Shown here one piece after another: positions 18,882-28,040 of a stretch of DNA of 39,423 bases. Position 1 is the first letter of the stretch, and each line of letters begins with the position of its first letter. Both the position numbers and the translations under genes were made by a program. The notes below the pieces were generated by a model, which was given only the letters and a program-made list of their open reading frames with translations, was not told the DNA's origin and did no database searches. Source of the stretch: Pyropia haitanensis (Eukaryota > Rhodophyta > Bangiophyceae > Bangiales > Bangiaceae); assembly GCA_008729055.1 (NCBI GenBank), contig SDUX01000013.1:1-39423 (forward strand), given 5' to 3'.

Positions 18882-21800
18882 GGTGCGGCGGCGGGTGCGT
18901 CGCCGGCCCGGTCTGCCCCACCGGCGGTGGGTGGCGCGGGGTCGGCCGGTGGCGCCGCGGCCCCGGCCGCGGCCCGGGCGGGGATGGGGGCGGGGGCGGC
19001 AGCAGCGGCAGGGGCGGGCGCTGGTGGCGCCGCCGCCGGCGTCGGCGCTGGTGGTGCCGGCGGTGTCGGCGGTGGTGGAGGAGGCGGCGGCGGCGGCGGC
19101 GGCGGTGGTGGAGGCGGCGGCGGCGGCGGCGGTGCTGGCGGTGGCGCCCCGCCCCACCCCACCGTCCGGCTGTCCCCCCTCCCGTCCCCCGCCGCGGGCG
19201 GCGCCGCCCCCCTCCGCCCCGACGGGCTGCTGGCGGGCCTCGGGTGGGACCCGGTGCGGCGGGCGGCCACCCTCGGGGGCACCCTCCTGGCGGACGTGCC
19301 ACAGTTGGTGATGGCGGCAATGGTGGGGCGACTGGGGCTTTCGCCCCCCGAGGGGGGGGAGGGGTGGGGGCGGGCCGAGATGGGGGCCCGCCTCGAGGCC
19401 GCCGCCGCCGCCCTGCACGCTGTACGGGGAGCGGGAGGGGGGGGGGGGGGGGGGGGGGGAGGGGGAGGGGGAGGGGCAGGTGGAGGGGGAGGGGGAGGGG
19501 CGGGGGCGTCCATGGATTGGGAGCTCGTCCCGGCGGACCCTGTGGAGGGGGGGTCCCTGGACGTACCCGTGGAGGGGGGGGGGGGGGCTCGGTGATGGGG
19601 GGAAGGGGGGGGAGGGGGGGGGGGGGGGGGGGGGTGGGGGGGAACACAAGGGGCGGGGGCGGGGGCGGCGGAGGTGGGGGTAGGGGTGGGGGCGGGGGCG
19701 ACGGGGGCGGGGGCGGCGCCCGCTGGGGGCGACGGCCGGCGCGGCGGGCGGGCGGCGGCGGGGCCGCCACCTCCACCACCACCACCACCGCCCCCCCCGC
19801 CGCCACCGCCGCCCCCTTTATTGAGGAGCACCGGCCGGCGGCGGTCGACGCGGGCGGGCGGGTCTGATGGGGCGGCGGGGGCGGCGGGTGGTGCCGGCGG
19901 CGGCGCGGGGGGTGGGGCGGCGGGGGCGGGGGCGGGGGCGGTGGCGGCGGCGGCGCCGCCAGTGGCGCCGTCGGGGGCGGCCGGCGGCGGCGGCGGCGGC
20001 GCGGCGGTGGCCGGCTTGCCAGCCGCCGCCGCCGCTGCCCCCCCCGCCCCCCCCCCCCCCGACTCGGCCGGCGGCGGCGGCGGCGGCGGTGGCGGCAGCG
20101 GGGCGGCGCCCACGCCTCCCCCCCCCAACCCACGGTAGGAGCCCCCCCCAAGCCCGTCACTGGTGGCGCGGCGGTGGAGGTGCTGGCCGCCCAGCGCCTT
20201 GCCGCCTACGCCTCCCCCTACACGGGGGCGGTGCAGCCAATGTGGATGCCCTCCCTGGGCCACCCGGGGGAGGCCCCGTGCGCGCGGGCGGGCCACGCCA
20301 TCGTTGCCGCCTCCCACCGGCTGTACGTGTTTGGGGGCTACGTGGACGCGGCAACGGCGGCGGGGCTGCCGGGCGCCGTGGGAGGGGGCGTCGCTGATGG
20401 GGGGGTGGGGGGGGGGGGGGGGTTGGGGGGGGGGGCACGGTGCCCCGCTGCACCCGGTGCAGGGGGGGGTGGGGGGGGGGGGCGGCGGCTCGCGGGGGGG
20501 GGCGGCGCCGCGGGCACTCGTTGCGGGTGGCGGCGGCGGCGTTGGCGGTGGCGGCGGCGGCGGTGGGGGCGGCGGCGGCGGCGGTGGGGGCGGCGGTGGC
20601 GGCGGCGGCGGCGGCGGCGGCGTCCCCGCCGGGCGGCGGCATGTGGGCTCCCACTTCAACGACGTCTATGAGTACGAGTGCGACTCTGGGGTGTGGCGGC
20701 GGCTGGCGACGGACGACCCGCGGGAGGACATCCTCCCCGTCCGCCGCCGCCACGCGTCGGCGGTGGTCGTGTCGGGCCGCCTGTTCATCTACGGGGGCTT
20801 TGACGCGTTTGACCACGTGCTCGGGGATGTGTGGGAGTTCCATCTCGGCACCCGCCGGTGGTCCCGCTTCACCGCGTCTGGCCCGCGGGGGCACAACGCC
20901 CCCTCCTCCCGCGCCGAGCACACGGCCGTCCTGTGGGGGGACCGGATGGTGGTGTTTGGGGGGTACGACGGGAAGCGCAAGCTCAACGACAACCTTGTGC
21001 TGTCGTTTGCGACCAAGGAGTGGAGCCGCCCACAGCAGGCCGACGGGCTCCTCCCGTCCCGCCGCTGCAAGCACACCGCCGTCGTCCACGACGGCGTCAT
21101 GTACGTGGTCGGGGGCTTCCAGTTCCACAATGGGAACAACTATGCGGCCACGGACGTGCACGCGCTGGACCTGTCCACCTACGTGTGGTCCACGCAGGCG
21201 TACACGGGGGACAGCCCCGACGCGCTGCAGGGCCACAAGGCGGCGGTGGTGGGGGACTCGATGGTCATCTTTGGGGGCAAGGTCCGGGGGGAACCGGCGC
21301 TCTCCACCGAGGGCCGCTCCTCTGCCCTCAACACGGAGGTGTACCAGTACCGCTTCGCGGCGTGCAAGTGGTTTGTGGTGCCCGTGGGGGGTGCCAGTCC
21401 CGCGCCGAGGCAGCTCCACGCGGTCGCCGCCGTTGCTGAGGCGGACGGCCGCTACTCCCTCTACGTCTTCGGCGGGTCGGACCGCACAAAGTCCCGCTTC
21501 TACTCGGACCTGAGCGAACTCCGCGGCCTCCGCGTATTTACCCGCAAGCGCCCACGGCGGGCGGCCTTTTTCACCCTCCCGGGGGGGGGGGGGCGCGCCG
21601 GCGCGGGGCGGCTGCGGCTGGGCGCTGCCGGCCGCGCCGGCGCCGGCGCCGTCGCCGGCGCCACTGGCGGTGCCGGTGCCGGTGTCGGCGCCGGGGGCGG
21701 CGGCGGTAGCGGGGCTGGCGGCGTTGGCCTGGGCGGTGGTGGCGGCCTCGCGCCCGGCTCGATGCTCCCCGCCGACTGGGCGGGCGGGGACGATGAGGAG

Positions 21801-22380
21801 GGGGACGACCTCGCCTGCCGCGTCTGCGCCGACACGTCCACGCTGCTGGGGAACACGCTCTTCTCTGACGTGGCGTTTGAGGTGGAAGGCCGCACCATCC
21901 CCGCCCACCGCTGCGTGCTGTACGTGCGGGGCGACTACTTTCGGCGGATGTTCTCGTCCCGGATGCGGGAAGGCTCCGCCGCCGTCATCCCCGTCCCCGG
22001 CGTCACGTACGCCGTCTTTTACGCGGTGCTGTCCTACCTCTACTCGGGGTGTGTGGTGTTGGAGGATGGGGACCTGGCGCTGGAGGTGCTCAAGGCGGCG
22101 GATATGTTCCGCCTCGACGGCCTGCGGTCGGCGTGCGTGGAGCGGCTCGAGGTGAGTATGCGGGTGGAGAACGCGGCCACCATCTGCCAGGTGGCCGACA
22201 CCCACAACGCGGCGGGGCTGAAGAACTACTGCATCACGTTTATTGCAGCACTTTAAGGAGGTGATCGGGACGGGTGCCTTCCAGGACCTGATACGGGCGG
22301 ACCCCAGCGGGCTGGGGCTGGAGATCCTTAACGCCTTTTCGGACAACCCGCCGACGGCCAAGCGGATGCGGATCAACTGA
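18648..22380 (+). CDS. Kelch-repeat plus BTB/BACK protein, LZTR1-like
   Basis: Kelch-BTB proteins of this order (propeller first, BTB after) act as Cullin-3 ubiquitin-ligase adaptors; LZTR1 is the model. The N-terminal 450 or so residues from the ATG at 18648 are Ala/Gly low complexity, with one ordered stretch (GLGWDPVRRAATLGGTLLAD). Kelch blades run from about 20261 to 21520: HAIVAASHRLYVFGGY, RHASAVVVSGRLFIYGGF, EHTAVLWGDRMVVFGGYDG, CKHTAVVHDGVMYVVGGF, HKAAVVGDSMVIFGGK and YSLYVFGGSD, each with a following W or Y. The BTB domain begins near 21831 (NTLFSDVAFEVEGRTIPAHR) and includes YLYSGCVVLEDGD. A BACK-like helix follows. The frame breaks just before the end: one reading stops at TAA 22254-22256, while a shifted reading continues HFKEVIGTGAFQDLI to a TGA at 22378-22380, as the family requires. 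Further frame changes lie in the G-runs at about 19438-19458, 19560-19640 and 20400-20520. Whether the low-complexity N-terminus belongs to the same gene is uncertain. Confidence 0.75.
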
Positions 22381-22797
22381 CGGGGGGGACGGAGGGGGAA
22401 GGGGGGGGGGGGGGGGCGGTGGGGGGTCGGGGGTAGGAGCCTCCGGCGGGATGTGGCGCTCCTCTCGTTCCCGTCTGGTGGGATGTTTTGTCGTTTTGGT
22501 GTCGACGTTTGGTGCTGTGGTCTGTGTCGTGTGTGTGCGCTTGTGCTTGCTGCCTGGGAGGGGGGAGGGCGTGCCAGTGTTGCTATGCCGCAGCCGTTGC
22601 GCGTCCCCTTGCGCCTTTGCCCAGTCCCTGGCGACCATCCCTTGTCATTCTTATCCCCTCTGTCGCACGGGGCACACCGCCCGTGGGCAGCGCACCGGCA
22701 GACGCAGCCACCGTGCGCTCCCCGCCGCACTGGCACGCGCGCACCCCCCCCCCTTTGCTGGCGCCCCGCCACTCGCCCGCGGGGAGCGGCCGCCCGG
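22381..22797. other. 3' region of the kelch-BTB gene
   Basis: A G-run (22399-22416), then GT-rich sequence. No gene supported. The next gene converges from the minus strand. Confidence 0.4.
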
Positions 22798-23711
22798 TCA
22801 TCCCCCCACCGCCGCCGCCGCCTCCCGCCCCGGCCACCCCCCCCCGCCCCCGCCGCCCGCGACGCACCGCCCGCGGCGGCCACCCACCACCGACCCCCGC
22901 CCCGACGCGCCGGCCCGCCCGCCCGCCCCCCCGCCCGCCCGCCCGCGCACGTCATGCCCTTGGGGAACCCGTCCACGCCCCCCCCCCCCCACCCCCCCCC
23001 CCCCCCCCCTGCTCCCGCGCCCAGTCCCCGCCGTCCCCATAGTCGCTCGGCGGGGGCGGCGGGAGCCACCCCCCCGGCTCCTCCACCAGCAGCACCCCCC
23101 CCCCGCCGAGCCGGCGACGGCCGCCGCCGCCGCCACCCCCCCGTCGTCAGCCCCGTCCGCCGCCGCCGCCGCATCCCCCCACTCCCCCCCCGCCCTCAGC
23201 CGCCGCCGTCGCCGCACGGCCGCCTCGGCGGTGGCGGCGGCGCCCCCACCCGCCGCCGCCGCTGACGGCGGCAGCAGCCCCCTCTCCCGCGCGTGGCCCG
23301 ACGCGACGCGGCGGAGGAGGTCCCCATTGACGGACCCGCCCACGATGCCCACGAGGCCAAAGCCGAGGGACACGGCCAGGCCCGTGACAAACTGGGGGAG
23401 GGTGTGGGCCACCTCCCCGAGCAGCGCCACTGGGGGGGGGGAGGGATGGGGGGGGGAACGCCCTCGGGGGGGGAGGGGGGGCCGGACGCGCCCGCCCCCG
23501 GGAGGGAGGAGAGCGGGGCGGGGGGGGGGGGAAGGGAAGGGAGCCCTGAGGACCGCCGGGTGGTCGGATAGCCGCGGGACGGGCCGCGGCGGGCGGCCCC
23601 GCCGGAGGGGGGGCAGGTGCCCGCGGGCCGCCGCCGACCGCCGCCGGTGCCGCTCGCCCACGCCGACGCCGCGGCGGCCAGGGGCAGGAAGGCGGAGGTG
23701 GGGGGTGCCAT
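22798..23711 (-). CDS. Probable membrane protein, unrecognised
   Basis: The ATG at 23711 gives MAPPTSAFLPLAAAASAWAS, a hydrophobic start that could be a signal or anchor. After a frame change in the C/G-rich part near 23600-23640, a second frame reads LSDHPAVLRAPFPS and, at about 23430-23290, LGEVAHTLPQFVTGLAVSLG then FGLVGIVGGSVNGDLLRRVA. That is a glycine-zipper-like hydrophobic segment followed by a basic cluster. Beyond it the protein becomes Ala/Gly/Arg low complexity and the true end is unclear; the frame I give ends at 22798. I recognise no family. The membrane segment is the only solid feature. Confidence 0.35.
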
Positions 23712-24346
23712 GGAGGGAAGGGCGGAGCGCACCGGCCGCCGGCGACGGGGGCAGGGGGTGGTGGTGGGGGAGGGGGGGGGGGGGGGGGGGGGGAGGCGGG
23801 ACGGTCTGGCGGAGACGGTGGGGGGGGGGGGGAGCGCACGCGGGCGGGTGGCGGCCGGGGGCAGAGTGGATGGTGGGGTGAGGTACACGCGGGGGCGGAC
23901 GCTGCCGGCGGCGGCCACGCCGAGGGCGGGCGCGGGCGGGGGCGGGGAGCGGGGGGGGCGCCAGTGGTGGCTATGGCAGCTGCCGCGTGCGCGCACAGGA
24001 GGGCGTGGGCGGGGGCGGGGGGGAGGTTGCGGCGGCACGCTGCTGGCGGCTCCACGGACGGCGGCCCCGAGAGGTGGAAGATGATTGGCACTGAAAACGC
24101 GTTCGCGGAAAATACCCTGGCCTTCCCTAACTTGACGTCGAAAAAGACGGACAAGTCGCCGGCGGGCCACCATGGAATGGGCGGAGCCGACTTTTCTGAT
24201 GGGGGGGGGGTGGGGGGGGTAGGGGGGTGGGCAGCCGGCGGCGGCGGTGGCGGCGGCGGCGACGGCGGCGCCGTCGCCGCCGGAGCGGCGGCGCCGTCGC
24301 CGCCGTGGCGGCCGTCCCGGCGGGTCAATGGACCCGAGCGCGGGGG
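23712..24346. promoter_or_regulatory. Upstream region of the membrane-protein gene, 3' of TAF1B
   Basis: Most of this is G-rich (G-runs near 23769-23792, 23820-23832 and 24201-24210). A distinct AT-richer island at about 24072-24190 contains GAAAACGCGTTCGCGGAAAA and is the best promoter candidate for the minus gene starting at 23711. Short frames here are not supported. Confidence 0.3.
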
Positions 24347-24847
24347 TCACACAGTGGTGCTAGGCCCCCCCAACCCACACCAGCGCCGCGTCTTCCTCAA
24401 AGGCGCGGCCGGGTGAGTCCCCGGCGGGGTCCTCCTCAAACGGCACCGCCTTCACCACGGGGGGGTGATGTCTGGCGCAGCGTCGGCGGCCACCCCCCCC
24501 CTCCCCTTCCCCCCCCCAGCCCCCCTCCTCCCACCCCCCTCCCCAGCGCGCCGAGCGCGGCCGCCACCCCCCCCAGCGCGCGGGGCCCCCTCCCCTCGGA
24601 GCGGGCGGCCATCACGTCCGCCTCGTACGCGAGGTAGGCGTCCAGCCGCCCCCCCACCAGCCGCGTCCGCGCCCCCACCGACAGCGCCCCCACCGCCGGA
24701 ACGTCCCGGTGCTCACGGGCGGTGCCGGCGGGGGCGGGGCCCCCGGCGGCCCGCGCCGACCGGGAGCAGGCGGCGGAGAGGGCGGCCAGGAAGGCCCGTC
24801 CCCCCACACCGACGGGCGGCGGGTGGGTGCCGTCGACGGCGACGGCA

Positions 24848-24880
<33 letters not shown>

Positions 24881-24965
24881 GGGGGGGGGGGCGACTGCGG
24901 TGGTGGCGGCACGGAGAGGGGGACGACCCCGGCGAACGCGGTGGCATCGGCGGCGGCGGCGGGGG

Positions 24966-24999
<34 letters not shown>

Positions 25000-26669
25000 C
25001 GGCGGGGGCCGGGCGCGCCCCCCGGCGGCACCCCCCGCCGCCGACCGCGGGGACCACACCAGCACCCGCGCGGCGAGGAGGACGTCCCCAACCAGCGCCA
25101 CGTCCGTGCACGGGTACCCCACGGGGGAGGCGTAGGCAAAGGCCGGCCGGGAGGGCGTCCACCGGCGGGGCGTCGGGGGGGGGGGCGGCCCGGTGGGGGG
25201 GGGGGGGAGGCGGGCGCCGCGCCCGCGGGGGTGCCGCCGCCCGCACCCGGGCAGTTCCCGCGGGCGCCGCGCCGCCCGCCCCCGGCGGGCGCGCCGGTGG
25301 CGGCGGCGCCAGTGGCACCGCCCGCCGCGTCGCGTCCGCCACTGGCGCCGCCAGTGGCGTCGCCGCCAGTGACATCAGCCCCGCCGCCCCCAAACGCGGC
25401 GCCCCCACCCGCGGCGACGGCGGCGGGGGCGGCACCGTCGACCGGCCGCACCCTCAGCCCCCCCACCCCCGCCCCCTCCGCCTCGGCCGCCGCCGCGGAG
25501 CGCAGCCGCAGCGCCCGCGCGCGGCGGGCGGTGGCGGCGAGGGCGTCGGCGGCCCCCCCCCGGAGCCCAACCGCCGCGACGAGCCGGTCCAGGTAGCCGA
25601 CCGGGTCCCCCACCGGGAAGCCCGTGCCGCCCGCCACGGCGGCGGCGAGCGACCCCCACCGACCCCCCGGCCGCCCCGGCGGGGGGGAGAAAAAGGCCCC
25701 CGCGGGGGGCCACGCGCCGCCCGTGGTGGCGGCGGCGGCGGCGGCACCCGCCGAGGGGCCCCCCCCGAGGAGCGTCGCCGCCCGCCGCACGGTGGAGGCC
25801 ACGGGGAGGGCGCGGACGCCAAAGGTTGCCACCAGCGCCGCCACCTCTACCTCTGTCGGGGGGGGGTGGGGGGCGAGGGGGGCGGGCGGGGGGGAGGGCG
25901 CCCGCGGACGCGCCGCCGCCGCGCCGCCGCCGGCCGTCACCGTCGGCAGTGGCACGGAGGGCGACGGCGACGGGGATGGCGGCGGCGGCAGGGGCGGCGG
26001 CGGCGGTGGTGCCAGCACCACCCCCTCCAGCGCGTGGGCGTACACCACCACCCCCGCGGCGGCGGCCGCCGCCACATCCGCGGGCGTCACGGCCGACCGC
26101 AGCGCGAGGGCCCCCAGCGCCACCCACCCGAGGCACCAGTCGAACCCAAACGGGGGTCCCGCCCCCGGCGGGGGCGCCGCCAGCGCCCGTGCCGGGTCCG
26201 CCTCCACCGCCGCCGCCCACCGCACAAACATTGCTCACAGCACCCCACGCAGCGCGGGGAGGGGGAGCCCCCACACCGCCGCCACGTCGGCCGCCATTGC
26301 GCCCAGCACGCGGGCGGCGGCGGTGACGAGCGCGCGGGGGGCGGCCCCCGGGAGGGGCCGCCGCCGGCGGTCCCAGCCGGGGACCCCGCCGCACCGGCGG
26401 CGGTCACCACCGCCGCCGCCCTCTGCGGGGCGGCCGCCACGGGGGTGCCCCCCCCCCTCGGGGTGGCCCTCCCCCGCCGCGGCCGCCTGCGACAGCACCG
26501 CCGCGGCGGCGGCCTGGGAGGAAAAGTTGGGCATGGCCACCCCCGGCATTGCCATCTCCCCCACGTGCTCCTCCACGTAGGCCGCCCGGATGGAGCCGCA
26601 GTCGGCGCACACCAGCTGGCGGTCGGGGGTGGGCGCCAGGTCGGCGCTCCCGCAGTGGTCACACTCCAT
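24347..26669 (-). CDS. TAF1B: RNA polymerase I core factor TAF1B/Rrn7 family, with internal breaks
   Basis: TAF1B/Rrn7 is the TFIIB-like subunit of the Pol I initiation factor for rRNA genes. The ATG at 26669 gives MECDHCGSADLAPTPDRQLV then CADCG, a zinc ribbon C-x2-C-x14-C-x2-C. Next come the cyclin-fold helices: ALVTAAARVLGAM, LGWVALGALALRSAVTPADV with AAAAAAGVVVYAHALEG (family: LGLLLLRSPV..SDLVRWA..G.LPY.NA), then FPVGDPVGYLDRLVAAVGL (family: ..P..N.Y....RY...L.LP), then YPCTDVALVGDVLLAARVLV. The C-terminus is acidic (VKAVPFEEDPAGDSPGRAFE) and ends GGPSTTV with TGA at 24347-24349. An in-frame TGA at 26235-26237 interrupts the first fold. Frame changes occur near 26300-26450, in the C/G-runs near 25170-25210 and at 24840-24890. 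Without the zinc ribbon it might pass for another TFIIB relative, but the cyclin region fits TAF1B best. Confidence 0.7.
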
Positions 26670-27730
26670 GGGAGTGGGTGGGGTGGGGCGGGGGGTATGC
26701 AACCCAGGAGGGAAGTAAAAGCGAGGCGGCAGGGGCAGGGGCGGGAGCGGTGGAGAGGGGGAGGCGGAGGAACCGCAGGATGGGGAGGGAAGGGGCAAGG
26801 GTGGGCGAAGGTGGGGGGGGGGGAGGGCAGACAGCAGGCGAAACAGGGGAAGGGGAGCCGCGGAAGAGGAAGACCGCCGCCACAATGGTGGGGGCGGACG
26901 CCAGGGGCGGGCGGCTCACGGGGGGGGAGATGGGGGGAGGGGGGGCGGCATGGGGGGGCGGCGGCCGCACCCCGTGGCGGGAGGTGCGGCGGCCGCCGCC
27001 GCCGCCGCTGCCGCTGCCGCCGCCGTCGCCACCGCGACCGCGCGCATCGCCTGGGGGGGGGGCGCGGCGGCCAGAGGCGGCCGCCACGGCGCCACCGCCG
27101 CAGCCGCCGGGGGCCACGCCGCGGCCGACGGGAAGGGCGCCAGGTGGGCGGGGCCCGCCGCGGGGCAGAGGAGCACCACCCGCGGCCCATCCACGGCAAG
27201 CCCGACGCGGTTGGCGGCGGCGGCGGCGGCGGTGCACGCGCCCGCCGCGGGCGGGACACGCCGGCGGGGGCCGCCCCTCCCCCCCACGGGCGCGACGGAA
27301 AGAACAGAGGGAAATGGGGACACGTGGGGTGGACGGGAAACAAAAAAAGAAAGCGAGGACACGCTCACGTCAGCGGGCCAGGGCGCGGCCGCCTCCCCGC
27401 CCACCTCCCGCTGGCTCCTCTCCCCACTTTGCTGTTCGTCTGTACAACAGCGTCTCCATCGGCACCACCCCCCCCTCTCACCACCCCCGCCACCCTCCCC
27501 CCCACAATCCCCCGCTCCCACCATCCACCCCCTCCTCTCCCCTCACCCACACGAGCGCTGCCGCCGCAGGGCCACACCCATGCCCCCGCCCCCGCCGCGG
27601 CCCCCATACCCGCCGCCGCCGCCGCCGCCGCGTGCACCATGTCGTCGGCTCGAAACTCTGGTGGGGGAAGGGGGGGGGGGTGGTGGAGGAGGGGAGAAAG
27701 GGGGTTTGGACGTACAGACACCCACCACTG
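26670..27730 (-). other. Upstream of TAF1B; possible small Ala-rich ORF
   Basis: The first 200 bp are G-rich promoter-side sequence. On the minus strand at about 27250-27060 a frame reads ANRVGLAVDGPRVVLLCPAA then GPAHLAPFPSAAAWPP, with regular G/C third positions. Further upstream the minus ATG at 27640 gives MVHAAAAAAAGMGAAAGAG, followed by GTGAG. They could be exons of one gene, but no acceptor is visible and no family is recognised. Confidence 0.2.
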
Positions 27731-27734
27731 TCAC

Positions 27735-28040
27735 CAATCCGTCAACGGTGCGCAGCGCGGCGCACAGAACCCCGCATCCCACGAGGGAGGCTCCCCCGCG
27801 GGAGGCACCGAGAAGCCGCCCGCGCAAGGCCACGGCGACGACCCAGGATGACGACGGCAGAAGGGGGACACGCCGCTGTCCGAAGCGGACGAACAAAAGC
27901 CCGCCACGGTCACAAAAGCGCCGAAGGTGCGCAGCGCAGCGACCGACGCCAGCCTCCCCCGCGGGAGTCTCCCCAGCAGAAGAAGCACGGCCACACACGG
28001 TCACCGCAGGCCACAGCTGCGGTCCGGCCTCCCGCGGTGG
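27735..28040. repeat. Imperfect tandem duplication, about 180-bp period
   Basis: GGTGCGCAGCGC occurs at about 27750 and 27930. CCCCCGCGGGAG follows each copy at about 40 bp. Translated on the minus strand, both give ALRT..(G/A).(V)TV.G..(S), showing old duplication. No product assigned. Confidence 0.55.

Noticed and set aside
18112..20659. Long minus Pro-rich ORFs opposite the kelch-BTB N-terminus
   Set aside because: They are complements of GGC/GCC repeats; no independent support.
26669..26669. TFIIB or BRF1 identity for the zinc-ribbon gene
   Set aside because: The ribbon alone cannot separate these, but the diverged cyclin region with LGALALRSAVTPADV and the YLDRLVAAVGL segment fits TAF1B/Rrn7 better.
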